This document shows, one piece after another, positions 6,988 to 16,179 of a stretch of DNA of 64,000 bases. Numbering within the stretch: position 1 is the stretch's first letter; each line of letters opens with the position of its first letter. Both the position numbers and the translations under genes were made by a program. The stretch covers positions 1 to 64,000 of the forward strand of contig NZ_FUYP01000018.1 of assembly GCF_900168005.1 (NCBI RefSeq), read 5' to 3'. A model generated the notes under the pieces. The model was not told the origin of the DNA. It did not search any database and was given only the letters and a program-made list of their open reading frames with translations. The stretch comes from Sphingopyxis flava. GTDB taxonomy: Bacteria; Pseudomonadota; Alphaproteobacteria; Sphingomonadales; Sphingomonadaceae.

Positions 6988-7018
6988 TATGCCTGATCGA
7001 AATTTTGCGAGCGAGGCG

Positions 7019-8527
7019 TCAGCGGCTTGCGTACACGACCAGCTTGACCTTTTGCCCCGGGGTCAGTCGGCTATTCGCGGCGAGGCGGTTGAGCACCTGG
7101 AACCGCTCGGCCTGGTAGTCGCCATAGGCCATGCGGCGGGCCAGGCTGGCCAGCGTATCACCGCTCTTTACCGTCACCACATCGACGCGGCGCGGCTTGA
7201 TCGCCGCCGCCTCGCTCGCACTGAGACGGCGCAGGCTGGTGAACATCGGATTGAATGTTCCCGCCCCGCCCGCCTTGGTCAGGGCGACGAAGTGAAAAGC
7301 GCTGTTCTTCGCGAACTCATAAGCGAACACCGTGACATCGACCTGCCCCGACTGGCTGTTCGCCCTTACGGTCGAATAGTAAGCGGGAATGCCGTTCACC
7401 GTCGTACGCTGGATGCTCGATGGCGTGAGATTTGCATCGCCGCCCACTGCCTTGAAGACGGCGGCGATATAGGCATTCATGTCGCCGCTGTAAGGACCGG
7501 TTGAAAATTGCGCCTGGCCGCCGTTGCCGCTCACGCTCACTGCGCTCGTCCCATTCTGCATCCCGTAGCCATTGGGAACGGTGAAGGCGAGACGAAGGTC
7601 GGGATGGAGAAACTGGCGTCCCTCGACAACCCCTTGCGCTGGATCGTCGCCGTAAAGAACACCGTCGAGCGAGCCCATGAACGCGTCCGCGTTACGAACG
7701 CCACCAGTGCCCGCGCGGCTCGCGAGCGTCTGTGCGTTGCGCACGCGCGAAGCCGGGTCGGGGTGGGTGCTCGCCCATTCGGGAATCGACCGGGCATCGC
7801 CGCCTGCCAGCCGGGCTTCAAGGTTGGTCTGATTGGCAAGGCTTGCAAGCATCGTCGAGAGCGCCATCGGGTCATAGCCTGCGCTATTCAGATACTGAAC
7901 GCCGAGCTGATCGGCTTCGAGCTCCTGACTGCGCGAAAAGCCCAAGGTCGCGAGCTGAGCGACCTGCATCGCATTATTCTGCAGAAGCCCGCCAAGCGAT
8001 CCGAGGAGACCGCCATTATCGCCGATCGCGCCGCCGAGGACCGCGCCCAAGACGCCAAGAATGGTGTTGCGCGTCGCCGCAGACTGACGCTTCTTGCTAT
8101 GCTGCGCGGCGACGTGCCCGACCTCGTGCCCGAGGACGCCAGCAAGTTCCGCCTCGTCGTTCATCAACGCCATGAGCTGACGCGTGACGTAAATATAGCC
8201 GCCCGGTATCGCAAAAGCATTGTTGACCGGCGAATTGAGCAGCGTGACCGTGAAGTCGCTCCTCGCATTCGACATTCCGGACTGGACTGCGATATTCTGC
8301 CCGACACGGGTAACATATGCTGCTTGCGGTCCCGAGTAGGTCCCCCCGAATTCCTGCAGGAGCTGCGGATGCGCCTCAGCGCCCTGCTGGCGTTCCGACG
8401 CAGTGATACTGGTCGCGGTCTTGATCGCCTTCGTCCTGGCGTCGGCCGGACCGCTCACGCCGCCGCCGGCCGCTGCACATCCCGCGAGCACCATCGCCAA
8501 CGCGATCGAAGTTGTCATGCGGGCCAT
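7019..8527 (-). CDS. M48 family metalloprotease, lipoprotein with LysM-like C-terminus
   Basis: This 502-residue envelope protein has a lipoprotein signal peptide (ALAMVLAGC, lipid on Cys17), an M48 peptidase domain with zinc motif HEVGH at about 134-138 and the third ligand glutamate in SRSQELEADQLG, and a C-terminal stretch VVTVKSGDTLASLARRMAYG that looks like a LysM or LysM-like cell-wall module. Families with this layout (BepA/YfgC-like) act in the periplasm on outer-membrane protein quality control. The substrate here is inferred. It is transcribed alone, downstream of accA on the same strand. Confidence 0.87.
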   Translation of the reverse strand: MARMTTSIALAMVLAGCAAAGGGVSGPADARTKAIKTATSITASERQQGAEAHPQLLQEFGGTYSGPQAAYVTRVGQNIAVQSGMSNARSDFTVTLLNSPVNNAFAIPGGYIYVTRQLMALMNDEAELAGVLGHEVGHVAAQHSKKRQSAATRNTILGVLGAVLGGAIGDNGGLLGSLGGLLQNNAMQVAQLATLGFSRSQELEADQLGVQYLNSAGYDPMALSTMLASLANQTNLEARLAGGDARSIPEWASTHPDPASRVRNAQTLASRAGTGGVRNADAFMGSLDGVLYGDDPAQGVVEGRQFLHPDLRLAFTVPNGYGMQNGTSAVSVSGNGGQAQFSTGPYSGDMNAYIAAVFKAVGGDANLTPSSIQRTTVNGIPAYYSTVRANSQSGQVDVTVFAYEFAKNSAFHFVALTKAGGAGTFNPMFTSLRRLSASEAAAIKPRRVDVVTVKSGDTLASLARRMAYGDYQAERFQVLNRLAANSRLTPGQKVKLVVYASR

Positions 8528-8617
8528 TGGCGCATCTCCCTTTTCTTGCGTTCAACCTCACCCTCTTCGCGATAGGGGCGTGACGGAAAACGCCAGTAAG
8601 CGCGACCGGTTCCCGCC

Positions 8618-9565
8618 CTACGCGCGGCCCATCGCAAGGAATTTTTCCTCGCGGGCGAGGAGCAGTGCCTCGCGGGGCTGCTCTTCCAGCGTGCCCAGTT
8701 CTTCCGCGATGGCATCGCCGAGCGCCTTGATCGCCACCTCGGGTGCGCGGTGCGCGCCGCCGACAGGCTCAGGAACGATACGGTCGATTACCCCGAGTGC
8801 GAGGAGATCCTCCGCCGCCATTTTCATGGCCGCCGCTGCCTCGGGAGCCTTGTCCGAGGTGCGCCAGAGGATCGAGGCGCAGCCTTCGGGTGAAATCACC
8901 GAATAGACGGCATGCTCGAACATCAGCACCCGATTGGCCGCTGCGAGCGCGATCGCGCCGCCCGACCCGCCCTCCCCGACGATTGCCGCGACCATGGGCA
9001 CGCCGAGCGCAAGGCATTGTTCGGTCGAACGCGCAATCGCCTCGGCCTGCCCGCGCTCCTCAGCCTGGATACCGGGAAATGCCCCCGACGTGTCGACCAG
9101 CGTCACCACGGGCAGGCCAAAGCGGTCGGCGAGCTGCATCAGGCGGATCGCCTTGCGATAGCCTTCAGGCTTCGCCATGCCGAAATTATGCTTCATGCGC
9201 GAGGGGATATCGTCGCCCTTTTCGTGCCCGATCACTATCACGCGGCGACCGCGGAAGCGCGCAAGACCGCCAAGGATTGCCTGGTCATCGCCGAAATTTC
9301 GGTCACCTGCGAGCGGCATCCAGTCGTCGAACAGGCCCGCCACATAATGTTTGAAATGCGGCCGGTCGGGATGGCGCGCGACCTGCGTCTTTTGCCACGG
9401 CGTCAGCTTGGCATAGATTTCCCGCAGCAATTTCGAGGATTTTGCCTCGAGCCGCGCAATATCATTTTCGATGTTGAGCGTGGGGTCTTCCCCCATTTCG
9501 CGCAGTTCCGCAATCTGCCGATCGAGCGCGGCGACCTGTTTTTCGAAGTCCAGAAAGGCTGTCAT
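8618..9565 (-). CDS. accA: Acetyl-CoA carboxylase carboxyltransferase, alpha subunit
   Basis: This 315-residue subunit transfers the carboxyl group from biotin to acetyl-CoA to make malonyl-CoA, working with AccD. It shows the N-terminal coiled segment (FLDFEKQVAALDRQIAELRE) and the crotonase-fold oxyanion motifs at TSGAFPGIQAEERGQAEAIA, EGGSGGAIALA and YSVISPEGCASILW. Length is normal. It starts 10 bp after the xerD stop, and the pair is conserved as neighbours in sphingomonads. Confidence 0.96.
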   Translation of the reverse strand: MTAFLDFEKQVAALDRQIAELREMGEDPTLNIENDIARLEAKSSKLLREIYAKLTPWQKTQVARHPDRPHFKHYVAGLFDDWMPLAGDRNFGDDQAILGGLARFRGRRVIVIGHEKGDDIPSRMKHNFGMAKPEGYRKAIRLMQLADRFGLPVVTLVDTSGAFPGIQAEERGQAEAIARSTEQCLALGVPMVAAIVGEGGSGGAIALAAANRVLMFEHAVYSVISPEGCASILWRTSDKAPEAAAAMKMAAEDLLALGVIDRIVPEPVGGAHRAPEVAIKALGDAIAEELGTLEEQPREALLLAREEKFLAMGRA

Positions 9566-9575
9566 CGGCAGAGCG

Positions 9576-10502
9576 CTAAGCGGTCGGCGGCTTCAGGTCA
9601 ACGTCCTCTCCGACCGCCATCTGTGCAAGCGGGTGCCGTTTGTTGACCAGCTCCACGAGACGGCGGCTGTCGACGTGCGTGTAGATTTCGGTCGTCGCGA
9701 TATCGGCGTGACCCAGCATCAGTTGCAGCGCGCGCAGATCGGCGCCGCCTTCGAGAAGGTGAGTGGCAAAAGCGTGGCGCAGCACATGCGGGCTCACGGC
9801 CTGCGGATCGAGCCCGGCGCGGCCGGCCAAGGCTCGCAGCATCTGAAACAGGCGGACCCGCGACACATGGCCCTTTGCCGATGGGAAAAGCCATTGCGAG
9901 CCCTCGGCAAGCAGCGGCAGCCAGCGGTCGAGCGCGCCGCGCGCGCGCTCGGACAAGGGCGCCAATCGCTCCTTCTCGCCCTTGCCGCGTATGATCAAAA
10001 ACGTCCGGTCGCCCGCAATGGCGCGGCGCGGGAGCGACACGAGCTCGCTCGCGCGGAGGCCCGAACCATAGAGCAGTTCGAGCAGGAGCAGAAGGCGAAC
10101 CGCCGCGGCGGGCGGCGTCTCACCTTTGGCTTCGCGTTCCGCCTGCCTGAATAGCTTTTCCACATCCGCATGGGTGAGGATGCGCGGCAAAGGTCGCCGC
10201 GTCGCCGGGCGCGCAATATCGAGCGCAGGATTGTCTGGCCGCTCGCCTTCGTCGAGGAGGAAGGCGAAGAACTGGCGCAGAGCGGAAAGCTTGCGTGCAG
10301 CGGTGCTGGCAGCGAGAGCGCGATAATCCGCCATGATCTGCCGCAGCACCGGCGGCGTCGCCCGGGCGAGACGCCCTTTCGCCTGCACGGACGCCTGATC
10401 AAGGTCGCGGCGATAGGCGGCAAGCGTATTGCGCGCGGCGCCCCGTTCGGCCGCCATCATCTCCAGAAATCGTTCGATCAGCGCGCCGTCGGCCGTGTCC
10501 AT
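9576..10502 (-). CDS. xerD: Tyrosine recombinase XerD
   Basis: This is a 308-residue integrase with an N-terminal SAM-like core-binding domain (about 5-90) and a catalytic domain. The catalytic set is complete: Arg150 (YGSGLRASEL), Lys174 (IRGKGEKERL), His239-x-x-Arg242 (HVLRHAFATH), His265 (LGHADIATTEIYTHVD) and the nucleophile Tyr274. Its chromosomal context between accA and aroK, and its normal length, fit the housekeeping dimer-resolving recombinase rather than a phage integrase. XerD and XerC are hard to separate by eye. Confidence 0.9.
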   Translation of the reverse strand: MDTADGALIERFLEMMAAERGAARNTLAAYRRDLDQASVQAKGRLARATPPVLRQIMADYRALAASTAARKLSALRQFFAFLLDEGERPDNPALDIARPATRRPLPRILTHADVEKLFRQAEREAKGETPPAAAVRLLLLLELLYGSGLRASELVSLPRRAIAGDRTFLIIRGKGEKERLAPLSERARGALDRWLPLLAEGSQWLFPSAKGHVSRVRLFQMLRALAGRAGLDPQAVSPHVLRHAFATHLLEGGADLRALQLMLGHADIATTEIYTHVDSRRLVELVNKRHPLAQMAVGEDVDLKPPTA

Positions 10503-10515
10503 CGAGAGCGCGCAA

Positions 10516-12342
10516 TCAGACCCGAACCAGCGCTTCGGCGGCGATCATTCGCGCCTCTGCCTCGAGGCCGACGCCGCGCAGCGCGCGGACAATGCGATAG
10601 AGATGATAGGGCGGCATCTTTGCCCAGTCGCCCTGCATGCCCGCCGCGGCGAGCAGCGCGACCATGCCCGGTTCACGGCGCTGGGCCGCCTGATCGATCG
10701 CGCGCGCCCAGCGGGTCTCGCGCGCAAGGTCGACGCCGAGGTCGCTAGCCGCCGAGGCCGCATCACCGGCGTCGATGCGCCCGAGCCCGGCGAGGGCGGC
10801 GAGGAGCAGCTTCGAGCGAAGCTGATCGGCGCTGTCGTCATTGCCTGCAAAGCGCGCGATGCGGCCTGCACTTGTTCCATTGAGCGGACGGGGCGATCCG
10901 ACCGCGAGCACGCCCCAGGCGCGCGTGCCAACATTCACCTTGGGGACCCACGCCATCGCGTTCTGGTCATAGCCGCCTGCGAGCATCGAGCCGATCAACT
11001 GCCAGGGGTCATCGCCAACGTCGGTTCCCGTCGGCAGCGCGGCTGCCGCTCGCGCGGTCGCGATCAGCGCCGCGTAACGCTGGACGGTGCTGCCTGCCCC
11101 CTCCCACAATCTCGCCATCGCGGCGTAGCGATCGGCGGCGCTTGCCGCGCGAAAGGCGCTGCGCAGCGTCTCCGTCTGCGCCGCGAGAGGCACGGGGGGC
11201 TCTGCCTCGCTTGCCGCGGCGCTGAGAAGCGACACATAGGCTGTGCTCGACAAGATGCCCCGCGCCGCCGCATCGGGCGCCGCTGCAATCCGATCGTCGA
11301 TTTCGGTCATCGGGGCGAGCACCGTCCACCCGCGCATATAGGCGGGCTGCGACGCGCGAAGCTCGGCGGGAATCGGAATCGCCGTCGCAGTCGCCATGCC
11401 AAAGCGCCAGTTCGTCAAGCGGTCGATATTGTCCCACTCGATCGTCGTCGAGCGGCGGCCGGCGTCGGTCGCGCCGAGCACGCGCTCGGCGAGCAATATG
11501 TCGAAATTCGCGATCTTGCCGCTCGAGCGGACACGCCCGATAGCCCAGCCCGCGGGGCCCGCTTCGCCTGAAAGGCCTGCGCAGATCGCCGCCGACAGCC
11601 GCCACGTCTGCTCATCGCCGTGCGCCAGTCCTGCAGGGACATAGGGGCACATCCCCGCCGGGTCGGCCGTGGCAAGATAGGCCTGCTGCGCAACCTGGAC
11701 GAGGCGCTGGCTCGCACGGTCATGGTCCACCGACTGCACGATCCGGCGCGCCGCGATCGATTCGCCCATCCGCAGGAGAAGCGCCGCGCGTTCGGCGGCG
11801 AGATCAGCGCCGTTGATTGTCGGCGGCGTATCAATCGCCGAAACCAGCGCGCGGCGAAGCAATATCTGCCCCCAGCGCGATGCAAGCCGCCCGCTTGTGT
11901 TGCGCATGATCGCGGCGGCATATTGGCCGCGCACTCCGAATGCGTCGGGGGCGAGGCCCCCGGTTTCGGGCGTGAGCGGACCGATGCGCGTCAAAAGGCG
12001 CCGCGTGCCCGGCGGGAAATCATATTTAAGTTGGCCCGAGGTGCCTTCCTCAAGTTCGCCGTCTTCGGAGCTGGCGTCGGCGGCATCGCTCGCCGGCAGC
12101 GTTGTGGTGACCGGCGGCGCGAGCGGGGATGCCCCCGCTTTCGGCGCCGGTGCCGCTGGAGCCTTTGGCGCCGGCGCACTTGTCGGCGACGGACCGGGGG
12201 TCGGCGCGGGAGCGGTTGCGGGCTGGGGAGACCCGAAGCCTTCGGGCAGAAGCGACTCCTGGGCAACGACGGGCAAGACCAGCGCTGCGGCGATGGCGCT
12301 TCCCGAGAGAGCCAGCGTCACTGCGAGCAGCCGGCTTTTCAT
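10516..12342 (-). CDS. Secreted protein of unknown function, 608 aa
   Basis: I do not recognise the family. It has a signal peptide (about 1-27, ending VAQE), a long Pro/Ala-rich linker (about 35-95) and a large helix-rich domain with many Ala and short amphipathic repeats up to residue 608, suggestive of a helical-repeat scaffold in the periplasm. It lies 13 bp upstream of xerD and its ATG overlaps the preceding small membrane protein gene by 4 bp (ATGA), so all three are probably one operon. Position beside xerD-accA and divergent from aroK-aroB looks like a conserved sphingomonad neighbourhood. Any function would be a guess. Confidence 0.75.
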   Translation of the reverse strand: MKSRLLAVTLALSGSAIAAALVLPVVAQESLLPEGFGSPQPATAPAPTPGPSPTSAPAPKAPAAPAPKAGASPLAPPVTTTLPASDAADASSEDGELEEGTSGQLKYDFPPGTRRLLTRIGPLTPETGGLAPDAFGVRGQYAAAIMRNTSGRLASRWGQILLRRALVSAIDTPPTINGADLAAERAALLLRMGESIAARRIVQSVDHDRASQRLVQVAQQAYLATADPAGMCPYVPAGLAHGDEQTWRLSAAICAGLSGEAGPAGWAIGRVRSSGKIANFDILLAERVLGATDAGRRSTTIEWDNIDRLTNWRFGMATATAIPIPAELRASQPAYMRGWTVLAPMTEIDDRIAAAPDAAARGILSSTAYVSLLSAAASEAEPPVPLAAQTETLRSAFRAASAADRYAAMARLWEGAGSTVQRYAALIATARAAAALPTGTDVGDDPWQLIGSMLAGGYDQNAMAWVPKVNVGTRAWGVLAVGSPRPLNGTSAGRIARFAGNDDSADQLRSKLLLAALAGLGRIDAGDAASAASDLGVDLARETRWARAIDQAAQRREPGMVALLAAAGMQGDWAKMPPYHLYRIVRALRGVGLEAEARMIAAEALVRV

Positions 12343-12548
12343 CGGCCCAGGCCTTCACTCGGCGTGGCTACGGCAATCACGTCGGTCACATCCACCTCAA
12401 TCATCTTCGGCTCGATCGGCCGGCCAAGGAACAGCAGCAATAGCCAGAAGGCAACGAGCAGCAAGACCAGCACGACCAATCGCCCGATCCACCGGCCTTT
12501 TCCCGATCTGCTCCTTGTGCGCAATATGCCTCGTGACCCTCGGTTCAT
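12339..12548 (-). CDS. Small single-span membrane protein
   Basis: This 69-residue protein has a basic N-terminus (MNRGSRGILRTRSRSGKGRW), one strongly hydrophobic helix (LVVLVLLLVAFWLLLLFLG) and a short polar tail, so it should be a type II inner-membrane protein. Its TGA overlaps the next gene's ATG by 4 bp, suggesting the two products work together. An upstream in-frame start at 12647 is unlikely because it would run into aroK on the opposite strand. No family is recognised. Confidence 0.65.
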   Translation of the reverse strand: MNRGSRGILRTRSRSGKGRWIGRLVVLVLLLVAFWLLLLFLGRPIEPKMIEVDVTDVIAVATPSEGLGR

Positions 12549-12566
12549 CGTTCGCGCCAAAAACCA

Positions 12567-12594
12567 TTGTTCCGCGCAGGCCCTTCGGTATAGC
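12567..12594 (+). promoter_or_regulatory. Candidate aroK-aroB promoter
   Basis: TTGTTC (12567-12572) and TATAGC (12589-12594) are separated by 16 bp in the 56-bp space between the divergent genes. Transcription would begin only a few bases before the aroK ATG at 12605, giving a nearly leaderless message. Support is from pattern only. Confidence 0.35.
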
Positions 12595-12604
12595 CGCGCG
12601 CACG

Positions 12605-13168
12605 ATGACGCGAAACCCGAAAAGCCTTGACCCCGCCATCGCGCCATCGATCCGCGAGCGATCGATCGTGCTTGTCGGTCTCATGGGTTCGGGAAAATCA
12701 ACGATCGGCCGCCGCCTGGCGCAACGGCTCAAAATGCCCTTCGCCGACGCCGACGACGAGATTGAGCACGCGGCGGGCATGACCATCTCCGACATTTTTG
12801 CGCGCTTCGGCGAGGCCCATTTCCGCGACGGCGAGCGGCGGGTGATCGCGCGGCTTCTCGCAGGTCGTCCGCATGTGCTTGCAACCGGTGGCGGCGCCTT
12901 CATCAACGACGAGACGCGCGCGCTCATCCTCAAGGACAGTCTTTGCATCTGGCTCGATGCCGACATTTCGACCCTCGTCGAGCGCGTCGGCCGCCGGAGC
13001 CACCGCCCCCTTCTCAAGGATCGCGACCCCGGCGAGGTGCTGCGCGAACTCGCAGCCGTCCGCAATCCCATCTACGCCGAGGCGCACATTCGCGTGAGCT
13101 CGGCCAGCAACCCGCACGAGCACACGGTGCGGGCGATATTGGAGGCGCTTGCGACATGGAAAGTCTGA
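12605..13168 (+). CDS. aroK: Shikimate kinase
   Basis: This 187-residue enzyme phosphorylates shikimate in aromatic amino acid synthesis. It shows the Walker A loop GLMGSGKST, the shikimate-binding DADDEIE segment and GEAHFRDGERRVI, the TGGGAF motif, and the lid region RRSHRPLL. The ATG at 12605 gives normal length. No ribosome site is obvious before it. Its last 13 bases overlap the start of aroB, so the two enzymes are coupled. Confidence 0.94.
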   Translation: MTRNPKSLDPAIAPSIRERSIVLVGLMGSGKSTIGRRLAQRLKMPFADADDEIEHAAGMTISDIFARFGEAHFRDGERRVIARLLAGRPHVLATGGGAFINDETRALILKDSLCIWLDADISTLVERVGRRSHRPLLKDRDPGEVLRELAAVRNPIYAEAHIRVSSASNPHEHTVRAILEALATWKV

Positions 13169-14253
13169 CCGTCGATCTTGGCGCGCGCAGCTACCCGATC
13201 CTGATCGGCGACGGGCTGCTCCATGACATCGGCCGCCATGTCGCGCCGCTTCTCAATCGGCCGCGCACGATGATCATCACCGACGCGAATGTTGCAGAAT
13301 CCTATCTGGCACGCGTCGGCGTGGCGCTTGGCGCCGAGAACATCTCCTTCTCCTCCTTCGTGCTTCCTGCCGGCGAGGCCAGCAAGAGCTGGGACGGTCT
13401 TGCGCGGCTCACCCAATGGCTGATCAGCGAAGGTATCGAGCGCAGCGATCATGTGATCGCGCTGGGAGGCGGCGTCATCGGCGACCTTGTCGGTTTCGCC
13501 TGCAGCATCGTCAAGCGGGGCTGCTCGTTCATCCAGGTTCCCACAACCCTTCTCGCGCAGGTCGACAGCAGCGTCGGCGGCAAAACCGCGATCAATGTCG
13601 CAGCGGGCAAGAATCTGATCGGCGCCTTCCACCAGCCCGCACTCGTCGTCATCGATCCTTCGACGCTCGCGACCCTGCCACCGCGCGAACTGGGCGCAGG
13701 CTATGCCGAAGTGGTCAAATATGGGCTGATCGACGACGCGGATTTTTTCGCCTGGTGCGAGGCGCACGGCGCCGCCTTGCTCAAGGGTGATGGTGATGCC
13801 CGCCACACGGCGATCGCCCACAGCGTGGCGGCCAAGGCGCGCATTGTCGCCGCCGACGAGCGCGAGACGAAGGATGTGCGGGCGCTCTTGAACCTCGGCC
13901 ACAGCTTCGGTCATGCGCTCGAGGCAGAGACCGGCTATTCGGAGCGCCTTCTTCACGGTGAAGCGGTCGCAGCGGGCATGGTTCTCGCGCATGAATTTTC
14001 CGCCGCCAAGGGCCTCTGCCCGCCCGAAGATGCTGAGCGGGTGCGCGATCATCTTTCGAGCCTCGGCCTGCCCCACAGCCTTGCGAGCGCGGGAATTGAC
14101 GCCTCCGGCGCCGCGCTCGCTGCCCACATGGCGCACGACAAGAAGGTGCGCGGCGGAAAGTTGCCGCTCATCCTGACGCGCGGCATCGGGCTAAGCTTCG
14201 TGACCGAAGACTATGGTCTCGATGCCGTGGCCGAGTTTCTCGATCGTGCCTGA
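13156..14253 (+). CDS. aroB: 3-dehydroquinate synthase
   Basis: This 365-residue NAD- and metal-dependent enzyme makes 3-dehydroquinate, the first ring of the shikimate pathway. Visible motifs are the NAD loop GGGVIGDLVGF, PTTLLAQVDSSVGGKTAIN, the zinc-ligand stretch LNLGHSFGHALE and the HGEAVAAGM histidine. The ATG at 13156 lies inside the end of aroK in another frame. The gene converges with the antiporter gene 27 bp downstream, where TTCGCC/GGCGAA (14258-14274) could form a weak hairpin. Confidence 0.95.
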   Translation: MESLTVDLGARSYPILIGDGLLHDIGRHVAPLLNRPRTMIITDANVAESYLARVGVALGAENISFSSFVLPAGEASKSWDGLARLTQWLISEGIERSDHVIALGGGVIGDLVGFACSIVKRGCSFIQVPTTLLAQVDSSVGGKTAINVAAGKNLIGAFHQPALVVIDPSTLATLPPRELGAGYAEVVKYGLIDDADFFAWCEAHGAALLKGDGDARHTAIAHSVAAKARIVAADERETKDVRALLNLGHSFGHALEAETGYSERLLHGEAVAAGMVLAHEFSAAKGLCPPEDAERVRDHLSSLGLPHSLASAGIDASGAALAAHMAHDKKVRGGKLPLILTRGIGLSFVTEDYGLDAVAEFLDRA

Positions 14254-14280
14254 ACTCTTCGCCTGAAGGGCGAAAATGCT

Positions 14281-16179
14281 CTACGCCGCTTCGGGACCTG
14301 CCGCGTGCGCAGCTTCCTCTTCGCGTGCGGCCTTCGCCGCCAGCCGCCGCTGGCGCAGGGTCTCGAGCACGCTTGCCGACTCGCGCCCGCCGCCCGGTTT
14401 GAAGCGGTGCTCGCTGCCCGCCGCGAGGTCGCCTTCGTCCATCTGCGCCGCAAGCCGCGCTGCATCGAGCTGACGAAGTGCCGTCTCCACGTCCTCCATC
14501 TGGCGCGGGTCGACGGCAAGCTGTTCGAGCGCCATCAGCCCGAGCGCGATCGAGCTTTCGAACACCTCGCGCACCGCGCCGCTCGCTCCCGCGCCCTCGA
14601 TCGCCATCAACTGGCGCCGGTCGAAAACGCGCATCAGCACTTTGGCCTGCGGGAAAGCCTCGATTACCTGCCGCAGCGCGCCCGCATCGACCGAGGGGTC
14701 GTCGATACAATAGATGATGAGCCGCGCCTCGTCGGCGCCCGCGCGGCGAAGGAGGTCTAGTCGCAGACCGTCGCCATAATAGACCTTGGTGTCGTAGCGG
14801 CCGGAAAGTTCGATCTGGCTCGGCTTCTTGTCGATGAGCGTCACCGAACAATCCACTGCGTGAAGCATCTGGGCCACGATCTGACCGAACCGGCCATAGC
14901 CGATCACGAGCGCAGATCCGCGCGGCGCGTTCTCGGGGCCAGCAAGACCCACCTCATCGCGATCGGGCTCGAATTCAAGATTGCGGGCAAAGAGCATCAG
15001 GAAGGGCGTCGAAACCATCGACAGCGTCACCACGGCGCTGAACAGGCTCGCCGCCGCCGGGGCGATCAGCAAGGCCTGCTGAGCCTGGGTAAAGAGGAGG
15101 AAGCCGAACTCGCCGCCCTGGCTCAGCAACAGCGCAAGGCCGAGCGCAGTCTTCCACGGTTTGCCGAACGCCCGCACCAAAAGCGCAAGCACCGCCACTT
15201 TGGTCGCGACGAGGCCTGCAGCGAGCCCCAGGACACGCAGCGGATCGGCGAGAACCACATTGACATCGAGGATCATGCCGATCGCGAGGAAGAAGAGACC
15301 GAGGAGAATGAGGCGGAAGGGTTCAACATCCGCTTCAATTTCGTGTCGGTAGGGTGAATCGGCGAGCATCACGCCTGCTATGAAGGCGCCGAGCGCGGTC
15401 GAGAGGTGAAGGCTGTGCATCAGCGCCGCGCTTGCCAGCACGACGAGCAGCCCCACGACCACGAACAGCTCGCGCTCGCCATAACGACCGACGAGGCGGA
15501 GCAGCGGATTGACGAGGAAACGCCCCGCGAGCACGAGACCCGCGATCGCGCCAAGGGTATAAAGCGCAAGCACGCCCCCCGGTGGGGCCGAGGGATCCGC
15601 CGGCGCGCGCGACAGGGCAGCGACGATAGTGATCATCGGAACGATCGCGAGATCCTGAAAGAGCAGGATCGAAAAGGCCTTTTCGCCGAAGGGCGAGTTG
15701 ATCCGGCCCGAGCTTTTGAGGCTGGGAAGCACCTGCGCGGTCGAGGAGAGCGCAAGCGGCAGGCCAAGAACAAGCGCGGCCTGCCAGCTGAACCCCTGGG
15801 TCGCAAGGATGAGGCCGGTGAGGACGAGCCCCGTCACGACCACCTGCGCAAGACCAAGTCCGAAAATCGCCTTGCGAAGCTGCCACAGGCGCCGCGGATG
15901 AAGTTCAAGCCCGACGAGGAAGAGCAGGAAAGCGATGCCGAGCTCGGCGATGGCGAGCTTTGATTCGCCGCCGCCTACCAATCCGAGTCCATGGGGTCCC
16001 ACAAGGGCACCGGCAATGAGATAACCGAGCACGGCGCCGAGGCCGAGGCGGCGGAAGATCATCACGAACAGCGTCGCAACGCCGAGCAGGATCGCCCCTT
16101 CGAAAAGCAGCGTGTCGGTTGGCGTTTCGGCGACCCGTTCGGTCACCGCCGGTCCCACCGCGAGGACCGTCAGCATCAT
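14281..16179 (-). CDS. CPA2 cation:proton antiporter with TrkA-N domain (KefB/KefC-like)
   Basis: This 632-residue inner-membrane transporter has about 12 membrane helices in the first 400 residues (for example YLIAGALVGPHGLG and the conserved LALSSTAQVLPSL region), then a cytoplasmic Rossmann nucleotide-binding domain (SALVIGYGRFGQIVAQMLHA, then YYGDGLRLDLLRRAGADEAR). This is the layout of glutathione-gated K+ efflux systems and related Na+/K+:H+ antiporters. The ion is not determinable by eye. It overlaps the NifU-like gene by 4 bp as the last gene of the radA operon. Confidence 0.88.
   Translation of the reverse strand: MMLTVLAVGPAVTERVAETPTDTLLFEGAILLGVATLFVMIFRRLGLGAVLGYLIAGALVGPHGLGLVGGGESKLAIAELGIAFLLFLVGLELHPRRLWQLRKAIFGLGLAQVVVTGLVLTGLILATQGFSWQAALVLGLPLALSSTAQVLPSLKSSGRINSPFGEKAFSILLFQDLAIVPMITIVAALSRAPADPSAPPGGVLALYTLGAIAGLVLAGRFLVNPLLRLVGRYGERELFVVVGLLVVLASAALMHSLHLSTALGAFIAGVMLADSPYRHEIEADVEPFRLILLGLFFLAIGMILDVNVVLADPLRVLGLAAGLVATKVAVLALLVRAFGKPWKTALGLALLLSQGGEFGFLLFTQAQQALLIAPAAASLFSAVVTLSMVSTPFLMLFARNLEFEPDRDEVGLAGPENAPRGSALVIGYGRFGQIVAQMLHAVDCSVTLIDKKPSQIELSGRYDTKVYYGDGLRLDLLRRAGADEARLIIYCIDDPSVDAGALRQVIEAFPQAKVLMRVFDRRQLMAIEGAGASGAVREVFESSIALGLMALEQLAVDPRQMEDVETALRQLDAARLAAQMDEGDLAAGSEHRFKPGGGRESASVLETLRQRRLAAKAAREEEAAHAAGPEAA

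Noticed and set aside
14258-14274. Hairpin TTCGCC/GGCGAA between aroB and the antiporter gene as a terminator
   Set aside because: Only a 6-bp stem with no T run on either side.
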